45,305 nucleotides of DNA from Candidatus Omnitrophota bacterium (GTDB lineage Bacteria; Omnitrophota; Gorgyraeia; Zapsychrales; Zapsychraceae). The notes under the pieces were generated by a model, which worked only from the letters and a program-made list of their open reading frames with translations, had not been told where the DNA came from and did no database searches. Where the stretch lies: NCBI GenBank assembly GCA_018812705.1, contig JAHJCZ010000160.1, forward strand, positions 1 through 45,305. The letters run 5' to 3'. Position 1 is the first letter of the stretch; the number at the start of each line of letters is the position of its first letter. Of this stretch, positions 24,566-32,226 are shown in pieces. A program made the translations under genes and the position numbers.

Positions 24566-25525
24566 ATGAAAAAAGCTGCTTATATAATACTATTTATATT
24601 ATTAGTACTGAATTTTGTAACCTGTAATTGTTATGCATTTTGGATATGGACACCAGAAAGCAATAAATGGGTGAACCCAAAATATTCAGTAAAGGAAACT
24701 CCATCAGAACAATTGGAGTTTTCCTTGGGTTTTTATGAAGAAAAGTCTTATGAAGAAGCGATTAAAGAGTTTAAGAAGCTTATCAAGAATTATCCCAGGG
24801 CAAGAGAAGCTCCCGAAGCACAATACTACATTTCTAAATGTTATGAGGATCAAGAGAAATTATTTTCAGCGTTTAAAGGCTACCAGGTGGTTATTGATAA
24901 GTATCCCTTTAGCGAGCGTTCACCTGAGATCATTAAAAAACAATTTGATATAGGGATCAAGCTTTTAGAGGGTAGTGGTGATAAGGGATTTCTTAAAAAA
25001 ACCTTTGCTGATGATAGCTATGATGTAGTTGAGGTATTTAGAACAGTGATCAAAAATGCTCCATACGGCGAGTATGCGGCACCTTCCCAATATAAAATAG
25101 GCCTGTATCTTTCAGAAAAAAAATTATACCAAGAATCAAGAGATGAGTTTGAGAAGGTTATAAATGATTATCCTGATAGCGAGTGGGCCAAGGCTTCAAA
25201 ATATCAGATCGCTATGTCTGATGCTTTGAGGTCGACTGAAGCACAATATGATCAAAAGGTCACTGAAGCTGCTGTTGAAGGATTAAAGGATTTTATGAGC
25301 GATTATCCTGGCGCTGATCTTTCGGAGAAGGCAAAAGAAGAGATCAGAGGCTTAAGAGAAAAAGAAGCTGAGAATGCGTTTCTTGTTGCTGAGTTTTATG
25401 AAAAACAAAAGAATTATAAGGCTGCAAAGATATATTATCAGAGCATTGTCAACGACTATAAAGGTTCTATCTGGTCTTCAAAGGCTTTAGAAAGAATCCG
25501 GGAAGTGAGTAAAAAACAATTATGA
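24566..25525 (+). CDS. BamD-like outer-membrane assembly TPR protein
   Basis: A 319-residue exported protein. The signal peptide (M-K-K-A-A-Y-I-I-L ...) most likely ends at C-Y-A; the Cys residues nearby do not form a good lipobox. It is followed by W-I-W-T-P-E-S-N-K-W-V-N-P-K-Y, then TPR/YfiO-type helical repeats with the motif Y-E-E-A-I-K-E-F-K-K-L-I-K-N-Y-P and similar repeats up to the C-terminus. BamD proteins help fold beta-barrel proteins in the outer membrane. The next gene, overlapping by four bases, is an LptE-type lipoprotein, which supports an envelope-biogenesis unit. Exact orthology to BamD is inferred. I start at 24566 because a TTG at 24530 is part of the promoter. Confidence 0.83.
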   Translation: MKKAAYIILFILLVLNFVTCNCYAFWIWTPESNKWVNPKYSVKETPSEQLEFSLGFYEEKSYEEAIKEFKKLIKNYPRAREAPEAQYYISKCYEDQEKLFSAFKGYQVVIDKYPFSERSPEIIKKQFDIGIKLLEGSGDKGFLKKTFADDSYDVVEVFRTVIKNAPYGEYAAPSQYKIGLYLSEKKLYQESRDEFEKVINDYPDSEWAKASKYQIAMSDALRSTEAQYDQKVTEAAVEGLKDFMSDYPGADLSEKAKEEIRGLREKEAENAFLVAEFYEKQKNYKAAKIYYQSIVNDYKGSIWSSKALERIREVSKKQL

Positions 25526-26052
25526 AAATAAAGTTAAGACTATTTGGTTTTTTGCTTTTAAGTTGTGTATGTTTTGGTTGTGGTTATACTACAAGAACTA
25601 CATTGCCGGGAAATTTCAAAACGATTTATATTGAAGACTTTTCAAATGAGATAACATTTACAACAGAAAAAGTGCGTGATGTTTATTTCCCTTTGCTTGA
25701 GATCAAGGTTAGAAATAGTATCGTAGACCGTTTTATGTTTGATGGCTATGTGAGAGTTGTTGATAAAGATGACGCTGATCTTATTTTAAAAGGCAATTTA
25801 AAGGGTTATCAGCGTGATGCGTTGAGATATACAGATAATGATGATGTCGAGGAATATAGAGTAAGGATCATTGTTGCGCTTGAGCTTATTGATGTTAAGA
25901 ATCAAGAAATTGCATGGAGTGAAGCAGGTTTTGCCGGTGAGGCGACTTATTTTATTACTGGTTCTCAGGCGACTACAGAAGAGTCAGCGGTTAATAATGC
26001 AATTATTGACCTAGCTAAGCGCGTTGTTGAAAGAACAGTAGAAGATTGGTAA
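25522..26052 (+). CDS. lptE: LptE-like LPS-assembly lipoprotein
   Basis: A 176-residue lipoprotein with lipobox C-V-C-F-G-C near residue 20. It continues with the typical LptE start C-G-Y-T-T-R-T-T-L-P-G-N-F-K-T-I-Y-I-E-D-F-S-N. The fold alternates strands and helices, ending in a long amphipathic helix (A-V-N-N-A-I-I-D-L-A-K-R-V-V-E). LptE plugs the LptD barrel that inserts lipopolysaccharide into the outer leaflet. It overlaps the BamD-like gene by four bases (ATGA). LptD is not in the window. Family-level call is good; the functional name is inferred. Confidence 0.85.
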   Translation: MKIKLRLFGFLLLSCVCFGCGYTTRTTLPGNFKTIYIEDFSNEITFTTEKVRDVYFPLLEIKVRNSIVDRFMFDGYVRVVDKDDADLILKGNLKGYQRDALRYTDNDDVEEYRVRIIVALELIDVKNQEIAWSEAGFAGEATYFITGSQATTEESAVNNAIIDLAKRVVERTVEDW

Positions 26053-26070
26053 AGATACGTTAAAAAGAAC

Positions 26071-26168
26071 TTATCCAGGGACCCTGCTTGGGTATCCGGA
26101 AAAGATTTCCTGCCGGCAGGTATGGCATTCCCTAGGATGTCATCCGAGGGGCATATACCGAGGCAATA
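26071..26168 (+). ncRNA. GC-rich multi-stem element between lptE and holA (candidate structured RNA)
   Basis: A GC-rich island in AT-rich DNA. An 11-bp closing stem pairs 26085-26095 (TGCTTGGGTAT) with 26155-26165 (ATACCGAGGCA) with one mismatch and one G-U. Inside are GGAAA-AGA-TTTCC (26098-26110), the palindrome TGCCGGCA (26111-26118) and TGGCATTCC/GGATGTCA (26123-26142, one bulge). An alternative hairpin forms at 26072-26094. No open frame with a ribosome-binding site crosses it and no T run follows. It matches no RNA family I can recall; it could also be a DNA repeat element. Confidence 0.4.
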
Positions 26169-26224
26169 AATAGTATGTATTTTAAATCAGCTTACCTTAA
26201 GATAGTTTTCCACAATATATTATT

Positions 26225-26866
26225 ATGATCTATTTGTTACTTGGAGATGAAAATGCTCTGAAATCTCAAAAGATCGATGAGCTAAAAAAGCAGTATATTT
26301 GCTCAAATGAAGAGTTTCAATTTGATTATGAAACGCTTGATGGCAACAAGCTCGACCCTGCAGTTCTTAAAAAATCACTTATATCTTTGCCTGTTGTCGC
26401 TAAACGAAGAGTAATCCTTATCCACTCATGTCAGAAATTGTCTGACCATAACAAAAAAATAATTCTAGAATTTGCTCAAGCTGATGAGGACAAAGTTGTT
26501 CTTATCCTTGATTCAGATAGCGCTGCTTCAAAGAATGCTTTTATTCAAGACTTGTGCAAGAGAGCTGAAGTGATCTCATTTACAAGAGGTAGGCCTCAAA
26601 CTGCATTTGATATGGGCGATGATATATTATCCTGCAACCCTAAGGGAGCCTTAACAGTATTAGCTAGTTTATTAGAAAGTGGTCAAACGCCTGTATGGAT
26701 ACTTGGTGGGATGTTGTCGTCGTGGCAAAAAAACAAAAGAAGGATGGCTGTAAGTAGATACAAAAAAGGCCTCCTGGAACTTCAAGAGGCCGATTTAAAT
26801 ATTAAGCGTACTAAGCTTGATGTTCAACACGCTTTAGAAATTTTAGTTGTTAAGCTAGCTTCGTAA
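26225..26866 (+). CDS. holA: DNA polymerase III delta subunit (HolA), short form
   Basis: A 213-residue protein. It has an N-terminal HolA-like nucleotide-fold start (Y-L-L-L-G-D-E-N-A-L-K-S-Q-K-I), the L-P-V-V-A-K-R-R-V-I-L-I-H segment and V-V-L-I-L-D-S-D. It ends with the collar-domain signature L-Q-E-A-D-L-N-I-K-R-T-K-L-D-V-Q-H-A-L-E-I-L-V-V-K-L. Delta opens the sliding clamp within the clamp loader. Typical delta is about 330-350 residues; here the central region between residues 120 and 140 is drastically shortened. No frameshift is obvious, so it may be a naturally compact form. Its end overlaps convergent rpsT by 17 bases. Confidence 0.8.
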   Translation: MIYLLLGDENALKSQKIDELKKQYICSNEEFQFDYETLDGNKLDPAVLKKSLISLPVVAKRRVILIHSCQKLSDHNKKIILEFAQADEDKVVLILDSDSAASKNAFIQDLCKRAEVISFTRGRPQTAFDMGDDILSCNPKGALTVLASLLESGQTPVWILGGMLSSWQKNKRRMAVSRYKKGLLELQEADLNIKRTKLDVQHALEILVVKLAS

Positions 26867-27113
26867 GTTTCTTACTGAATAGCGATTTACGTCTAGAAGC
26901 AGTATTCTTAGGAATAATGTTTCTTTTTGATGCTTTATCGATCTTTTTATAAATAGTTTTTAGATTTTCCTTTGCTTCTTCTACGTTTTTGCTTTCGATA
27001 GAGGCATTGTATTTCTTAATAGTTTTCTTTAGATCTGTTTTGATATCAAGATTATGCATTCTGTTTGTACGATTTTTTCTTAATTCTTTAATTCCTGATC
27101 TTCTTTGCGGCAT
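26850..27113 (-). CDS. rpsT: 30S ribosomal protein S20
   Basis: An 87-residue, strongly basic protein that binds 16S rRNA early in small-subunit assembly. The start M-P-Q-R-R-S-G-I-K-E-L-R-K-N-R-T-N-R and the conserved C-terminal block A-S-K-R-N-I-I-P-K-N-T-A-S-R-R-K-S are diagnostic of S20. AAAGGAATAAC precedes the ATG. It is a single-gene unit transcribed against holA; holA-rpsT adjacency is common in bacteria, which supports both calls. Confidence 0.96.
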   Translation of the reverse strand: MPQRRSGIKELRKNRTNRMHNLDIKTDLKKTIKKYNASIESKNVEEAKENLKTIYKKIDKASKRNIIPKNTASRRKSLFSKKLTKLA

Positions 27114-27192
27114 TTAAGTTATTCCTTTTAAAGTTTTTGTTAAGATTTGAAAAAAATATATGTATTTTTTTCTTCTTTTAATATATGGCAAA

Positions 27193-27220
27193 TTATTAAA
27201 CTGCCTGTGCTTGGGTACAA
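27193..27220 (-). promoter_or_regulatory. Candidate promoter of rpsT
   Basis: On the - strand TTGTAC (27220-27215), a 16-base spacer and TAATAA (27198-27193). It lies about 80 bases upstream of the rpsT start, in the 170-base divergent gap with murJ. Confidence 0.4.
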
Positions 27221-27283
27221 AAATGAAACTAATTAGACTTTTTTACTAACAGTAATGAGGAAATATAGCAAAAAAGGGTATTA

Positions 27284-28861
27284 ATGTCAACCAATAAATC
27301 AGACAGAATAGATTCGCACCGATCGATCATGAGGTCTACTTCAATTATTTCTTTAGGGACATTGAGTTCTAGGGTACTTGGATTTTTCAGGGATGTGGTA
27401 TTGGCAAGGCTTCTTGGAACGGGTATCAGTGCTGATGCTTTCTTTGTAGCATTAAAGATCCCAAATCTTTTTAGGGATATGGTTGGTGAGGGTGCTACAA
27501 ATGCTGCTGTTGTGCCTGTTTTTTCCCAATATTTAGAAAAAAAGAACAGGCAGGCTTTTTGGAATTTTGTTAGCGTTGTCTTTACCCTTGCGCTTATAGT
27601 TTTAAGCGGTATAACGATCCTTGGGATCCTGTTTGCTCCGTTCATTATTAGGGTCTTCGTTCCTGGGTTCGTTGTAAATCAGGATGGCTTCCTTCTAGCG
27701 GTACGTTTGACAAAAATAATGTTCCCTTATTTGATATTAATAGGACTTACAGCCTACAGTATCGGTCTTCTGTATACTTTTCGTTCATTTGCTGTTCCTG
27801 CCTTTAGTCCTTGCCTTTTAAACATATCTATCATAGCAAGTGCATTTTTTGCGTCCCGAACAATGAAGGAGCCAGTTTTTGGTTTGGCAATTGGGGTGTT
27901 GGTAGGAGGAGCTCTGCAATTGCTAGCTCAAATTAAGCCATTGATGAAAGTGGGTATGACTTATAAGGTCCCAAAATCGCTATACCATCCAGGTGCTATG
28001 AAGATCGGGAAGCTAATGGTTCCGCGCATGCTTGGAAGTGGAGTATATCAACTTACTGTCTTGATAGATGTGTTTTGTGCATCATTATCTGTAATAGTTG
28101 GGACAGGCGGTATTTCAGCGATCTATTATGCTAATAGGATCATACAGTTTCCTATGGGCATCTTTAGTATTGCTTTAGCCTCAGTAGTTCTTCCCACTTT
28201 TTCTGGCCAGGCAAGCAGAAATGATATTAATGCTTTAAAGAAGACACTTGTTTTTTCGCTTGAGAACATATTCTTCGTAATGTGCCCTACAACAATAATC
28301 CTTCTTTTATTGGCCTCTCCGATCATTAGGATACTTTTTCAAAGAGGAGAGTTCTCAGCTTACTCGACAAATATTACGTCTTGGGCACTGACCTTTTATT
28401 CTCTTGGGTTGTTCAGCTTCGGAGGCATTAAAATACTTGTTACGGTCTTTCACTCTTTGCAGGACACAAAAACGCCTGTTAAGATAGCTGCGTTTTGTTT
28501 GTGTATTAATGCGATATTGAATTTTATCTTGATGGGTCCTCTAAAAATAGGAGGCATTGCACTCGCAAGTTCAATAGCCGGAACGATCGATTTTTTTATA
28601 TTGTTCTATTTGTTAGAAAAGAAAATCGGAAAGTTAAATTCAGGTCTTTTAGAATATTTTATTAAGGTCATTCTGGCCTCATCCGTTGTGGGGCTTGTTG
28701 AGCATTGGGGCTGGAAGTACATGCCATTTTCTAATGATGTTATAAAACTATTTTTTATGATCGGCTTTGGATACATCTTGTTTGGATTTATTTGTTTTCA
28801 GATGAAGATAGTGCAAGCTGTTAAATTCTGGGGGATGGTCAAGGGCAAGATAAAGTTTTAA
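27284..28861 (+). CDS. murJ: Lipid II flippase MurJ (MviN)
   Basis: A 525-residue MOP-superfamily membrane protein with about 14 helices that flips lipid II for peptidoglycan synthesis. The N-terminal signature is clear: I-S-L-G-T-L-S-S-R-V-L-G-F-F-R-D-V-V-L-A-R, then A-D-A-F-F-V-A-L-K-I-P-N-L-F-R-D-M-V-G-E-G-A. Further conserved parts are Y-Y-A-N-R-I-I-Q-F-P-M-G-I-F-S-I-A and the R-G-E-F region. AAGGG sits five bases before the ATG. Length is normal. It is followed 33 bases later by uvrC. Confidence 0.97.
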   Translation: MSTNKSDRIDSHRSIMRSTSIISLGTLSSRVLGFFRDVVLARLLGTGISADAFFVALKIPNLFRDMVGEGATNAAVVPVFSQYLEKKNRQAFWNFVSVVFTLALIVLSGITILGILFAPFIIRVFVPGFVVNQDGFLLAVRLTKIMFPYLILIGLTAYSIGLLYTFRSFAVPAFSPCLLNISIIASAFFASRTMKEPVFGLAIGVLVGGALQLLAQIKPLMKVGMTYKVPKSLYHPGAMKIGKLMVPRMLGSGVYQLTVLIDVFCASLSVIVGTGGISAIYYANRIIQFPMGIFSIALASVVLPTFSGQASRNDINALKKTLVFSLENIFFVMCPTTIILLLLASPIIRILFQRGEFSAYSTNITSWALTFYSLGLFSFGGIKILVTVFHSLQDTKTPVKIAAFCLCINAILNFILMGPLKIGGIALASSIAGTIDFFILFYLLEKKIGKLNSGLLEYFIKVILASSVVGLVEHWGWKYMPFSNDVIKLFFMIGFGYILFGFICFQMKIVQAVKFWGMVKGKIKF

Positions 28862-28894
28862 ATTATTCCTCAGTTGTTAAAAAGCAAACATATT

Positions 28895-30145
28895 ATGACA
28901 AGTCACGACGATCTGATAGATAAGCTAAAAGCAATGCCTGTTTCTAGCGGCGTTTACCTGATGAAAAATGTTTCCGGAAAGGTGATCTACGTCGGAAAGG
29001 CAATATCCCTTAGAAAACGAGTACAATCGTATTTTAGAAAAAATAAAGACTCTGTAAAAACTGAAAAGCTAGTTGAAGAGATCAGGGACATTGACCATAT
29101 CGAGACTGCAAGTGAAGCTGAAGCGCTTATATTGGAAGCAAGCCTGATAAAACGCTATAAGCCAAGATATAATATATCTTTAAGGGACGATAAGTCCTAC
29201 CCTTTGATCGAAATCACGGTTGAAGATTTTCCCAGGATCTCAATAGTCCGTCCTAGAAAAAAAAGAAGAGATGCAAAATATTATGGCCCTTACGTTAATG
29301 CAACACTTCTTAGAGAGGCATTGACAATTATTAGAAAGATCTTCCCTTTCAGGGTTTGCGAGAAGATCCCCAAAAAGGAATGTTTGGATGATCATATAGG
29401 GCTTTGCGATGCGCCTTGTGTCGGGAAGATATCAAGGCTGGAATACAAGAAGAACATAAGGAATGTTTGCCTGATCCTCGAGGGAAGAAAGGATGACCTT
29501 TACAGAAGCCTTACCCGGCAAATGGAAAAGCTGTCCAAAGAACAGAAATATGAAAAGGCAATAAAGGCGCGCGATCAGCTCAGAGCCATAGGTGCTTTAT
29601 ATTCTTCTACACAAGACATTAATTATTACAAAGAAGCCGAGCAATTGATGAGAGCTTTGAAATTGCCGAGACTTCCTAAAAGATTAGAGGCCTTTGATAT
29701 TTCAAATATTATGGGAGATCAGGCAGTTGGTTCAATGGTATCGTTCTTTAATGGAGTGCCCGATAAAAAGCAGTACAGGAAGTTTCGCATTAAAGAGGTT
29801 GAGGGTATTGATGATTTTAAAATGATAGCTGAGGTCGTTAGACGACGTTATCGAAGGCTGAAAAATGAAGGAGAGCCTTATCCCGATCTGATAGTAATAG
29901 ATGGAGGAAAGGGGCAATTAGGCGCGGCTTGTGAGCAGCTGGAATTATTAGGTGTTGAGATACCAATTGTTTCTTTGGCTAAAAGAGAGGAAGAGATATT
30001 TTTACCGAAGAGGAGGGATCCTGTGAAATTAGCCGAGAATTCTTTAGGTTTAAAGCTGCTGCAGAGATTAAGAGATGAGGCGCATCGTTTTGCGGTCTCT
30101 TATCATAGAAAGTTAAGGTCGAAAAAAATGACCTTAGTAAAATAA
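28895..30145 (+). CDS. uvrC: UvrABC system subunit UvrC, short form without C-terminal HhH domain
   Basis: A 416-residue nucleotide-excision nuclease. It has the N-terminal GIY-YIG domain (S-G-V-Y-L-M-K ... V-I-Y-V-G-K-A), a Cys-containing linker (C-L-D-D-H-I-G-L-C-D-A-P-C) and the UVR helix pair. The RNase H-like domain has A-F-D-I-S, L-I-V-I-D-G-G-K-G-Q-L and R-D-E-A-H-R-F-A, so both nuclease sites look intact. Typical UvrC is about 600 residues and ends in tandem helix-hairpin-helix motifs; this one stops shortly after the RNase H-like domain. I start at the ATG at 28895; a TTG seven codons earlier has no support. Confidence 0.94.
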   Translation: MTSHDDLIDKLKAMPVSSGVYLMKNVSGKVIYVGKAISLRKRVQSYFRKNKDSVKTEKLVEEIRDIDHIETASEAEALILEASLIKRYKPRYNISLRDDKSYPLIEITVEDFPRISIVRPRKKRRDAKYYGPYVNATLLREALTIIRKIFPFRVCEKIPKKECLDDHIGLCDAPCVGKISRLEYKKNIRNVCLILEGRKDDLYRSLTRQMEKLSKEQKYEKAIKARDQLRAIGALYSSTQDINYYKEAEQLMRALKLPRLPKRLEAFDISNIMGDQAVGSMVSFFNGVPDKKQYRKFRIKEVEGIDDFKMIAEVVRRRYRRLKNEGEPYPDLIVIDGGKGQLGAACEQLELLGVEIPIVSLAKREEEIFLPKRRDPVKLAENSLGLKLLQRLRDEAHRFAVSYHRKLRSKKMTLVK

Positions 30146-30173
30146 AATATTTTACATGCAGGTTAAATTTTAT

Positions 30174-30533
30174 ATGTCAAAGAAAAGTAAGCATGGCAAA
30201 GTTCCCGAGAATGGAGCAAATTGTAATTTAACCAAATTTCAATGGCAGGTACTTGAGCAAACAGCTAAAATACCTTTTGGTGAAACAAGGTCATATAAGT
30301 GGGTTGCTGAACAAATAGGCAGGCCAAAGGCGTTTCGTGCAGTTGGCCAGGCACTAAGAAGAAATCCTTACCCGATCATTATACCTTGTCATAGAGTTAT
30401 AAAAGAAGATGGCGAGCTTGGTGGTTATTCAGGAGGTCCTTCAGACAAAAAAGAAGACCTTCTCTTCAGAGAGCAGGCTATTCTAAAAAAGATCAGAGAG
30501 GTCAATAAAAAAGTAATTTGTTTTAATCTTTAA
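30174..30533 (+). CDS. ogt: Methylated-DNA--protein-cysteine S-methyltransferase (Ogt/Ada-C type)
   Basis: A protein of about 119 residues consisting of the DNA-binding alkyltransferase domain. It has the helix-turn-helix region I-P-F-G-E-T-R-S-Y-K-W-V-A-E-Q-I-G, the arginine finger helix F-R-A-V-G-Q-A-L-R-R-N-P, and the active-site I-I-P-C-H-R-V-I with the acceptor Cys. G-G-Y-S-G-G follows. Because the Cys is present it should be an active repair protein, not an ATL homologue. The N-terminal RNase-like domain of Ogt is absent. An ATG six codons upstream (30156) is possible, but AGG at 30160-30162 favours 30174. It sits directly after uvrC in a DNA-repair pair. Confidence 0.92.
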   Translation: MSKKSKHGKVPENGANCNLTKFQWQVLEQTAKIPFGETRSYKWVAEQIGRPKAFRAVGQALRRNPYPIIIPCHRVIKEDGELGGYSGGPSDKKEDLLFREQAILKKIREVNKKVICFNL

Positions 30534-30547
30534 ATGGGGATTTCAAT

Positions 30548-31615
30548 ATGGAAATAAGAAAGATCTTAAAATCTATGGTAGAAAGCGAAGCATCTGACCT
30601 GTATTTAAGGTTATCCGCATCACCGCATATGCGCGTTGATGGTAAAGTAACGAAAATGGATTTTCAGGAATTGACTGGTGATGATATGACGATCATCTCT
30701 AACTATCTTTTAGAGAACGATGCGAGAAAAAGAGAATTTATCGAGAAGCAGGATATTGATTTTATTCATGTTGATGCAGACCACGGAAGGTTCAGGATAA
30801 ACATGTTCATGCAGAGGGGAACGACAGCAATTGTTGCAAGGTATGTTCATTCTAAGATCAAAACTTTTAAAGAGCTACACTTGCCTGAAGAGCTTTGTAA
30901 AATGTTCTGTGAGGAGGCATCCGGGTTGTTTTTAGTCTGCGGGCCTGCGGGCAACGGCAAATCCACGACAATAGCGAGCATGCTTGAGTATATAAACAAT
31001 AATCAATCAAAACACGTTATCACAATAGAGGACCCAGTTGAGTATTTATTCGAAGATAAGAAGTGTTTAATAAGTCAAAGAGAGCTGGGGATAGACGTTC
31101 CCTCGTATACATCAGCATTAAAGCATGTTACTCAGCAGAGCCCGGATATTATGTTCATCGGGAATATACGCGATGAATCTACAATGAAAGCAGCGATAAC
31201 AGCTACAGAGTTAGGAACTTTTGTAATGACCACATTCCATACAGTAAATGCTGTGCAGACCATTATCAGGATAGTGAATTTCTTTCCGCCTTATTTGCAT
31301 GATGAAGTGAGAATGCAGCTTTCAATGATATTAAGAGGGGTCGTTTCTATTAGATTGCTGCCCAGAATTGATGGCCAGGGAAGAGTCCCTGCATTTGAAA
31401 CAATGGTGGTAACTCCGACGATAGCTAGATTGATCAGAGAAGGTAAAACGAGAGAGGTTCAAGCGTATATTGATGAGGGTGAGGTCTTTGGAATGAAATC
31501 ATTTAAAAGGTCGTTGCTTGATCTGGTGAAGGCAGGGATCGTTGATGAGAATGATGCCCGCATATACGCTGACAGTAAAACAGATTTTGATCTTGGGATA
31601 AAGGGTGTGCAATAA
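30548..31615 (+). CDS. PilT/PilU-like ATPase with altered Walker B
   Basis: A 355-residue secretion-superfamily ATPase resembling type IV pilus retraction motors. It has an N-terminal PAS-like domain (S-D-L-Y-L-R) and a Walker A G-P-A-G-N-G-K-S at 132-139. The Asp box is I-E-D-P-V-E-Y (160-166) and the His box is T-T-F-H-T (228-232). An I-A-R-L-I-R-E-G-K segment matches the AIRNLIRE motif of PilT. In the Walker B region, D-I-M-F-I-G-N-I-R-D has Asn206 where PilT has the catalytic Glu (G-E-M-R-D). This suggests reduced or absent hydrolysis, as in some PilU-like accessory subunits. No pilin or other pilus genes are nearby. Confidence 0.88.
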   Translation: MEIRKILKSMVESEASDLYLRLSASPHMRVDGKVTKMDFQELTGDDMTIISNYLLENDARKREFIEKQDIDFIHVDADHGRFRINMFMQRGTTAIVARYVHSKIKTFKELHLPEELCKMFCEEASGLFLVCGPAGNGKSTTIASMLEYINNNQSKHVITIEDPVEYLFEDKKCLISQRELGIDVPSYTSALKHVTQQSPDIMFIGNIRDESTMKAAITATELGTFVMTTFHTVNAVQTIIRIVNFFPPYLHDEVRMQLSMILRGVVSIRLLPRIDGQGRVPAFETMVVTPTIARLIREGKTREVQAYIDEGEVFGMKSFKRSLLDLVKAGIVDENDARIYADSKTDFDLGIKGVQ

Positions 31616-31646
31616 ATAATTCATCGTAAAAAATAAGGAGGATGAA

Positions 31647-32195
31647 ATGTTAATAGGTCTTTTGATAGTTGTTGGAATTGGTTTGGCAATTTTTACTGCA
31701 ATGTATAATGGCCTGGTAAAGGGAAGACTTCAGGTCAAGGAAGGTTTTAGCGGTGTTGATGTCCAGTTAAAAAGACGCCACAACTTAATACCAAATCTTC
31801 TTGAGACTGTAAAAGGATATATGCAGCATGAAAAGGGTGTTCTAGAGGAAGTTACTAGCTTGAGAACAAAGGTTATGGGCGCGACGGGTGTTGAAGAAAA
31901 GGCTGGTTTAGAAAGCGGCATATCAAGAGCATTAAAAACCATTTTTGCTGTTAGTGAAAATTATCCAGACCTGAAGGCAAATACGACTTTTATAGAATTG
32001 CAAAAAAATCTTGCTGATATTGAAGATGAGATCCAGCTATCTAGAAGATATTATAATGGGGCAGTTAGGGAATATAATATCAAAGTCCAGTCAATCCCAA
32101 GTTGCATAGTAGCAAATATGTTTGGTTTTACAACAGAGCCTTTCTTCGAGGTTGAGTCTGCTGAAGTTCGGTCAGTGCCAAAAGTTCAATTCTAA
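31647..32195 (+). CDS. lemA: LemA-family protein
   Basis: A 182-residue LemA protein. One N-terminal membrane helix (residues 2-20) is followed by a long helical bundle with the family motifs Y-N-G-L-V, V-K-E-G-F-S-G-V-D-V-Q-L-K-R-R-H-N-L-I-P-N-L, and L-S-R-R-Y-Y-N-G-A-V-R-E-Y-N. The C-terminal F-F-E-V-E matches as well. AAGGAGGATGAA precedes the ATG. The next gene is a DUF2207 membrane protein, a very common partner, so the two probably form an envelope complex. The biochemical role of this pair is not established. Confidence 0.95.
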   Translation: MLIGLLIVVGIGLAIFTAMYNGLVKGRLQVKEGFSGVDVQLKRRHNLIPNLLETVKGYMQHEKGVLEEVTSLRTKVMGATGVEEKAGLESGISRALKTIFAVSENYPDLKANTTFIELQKNLADIEDEIQLSRRYYNGAVREYNIKVQSIPSCIVANMFGFTTEPFFEVESAEVRSVPKVQF

Positions 32196-32226
32196 TTAGA
32201 ACGGTTATTTAAATTTGGGAGTTCTT

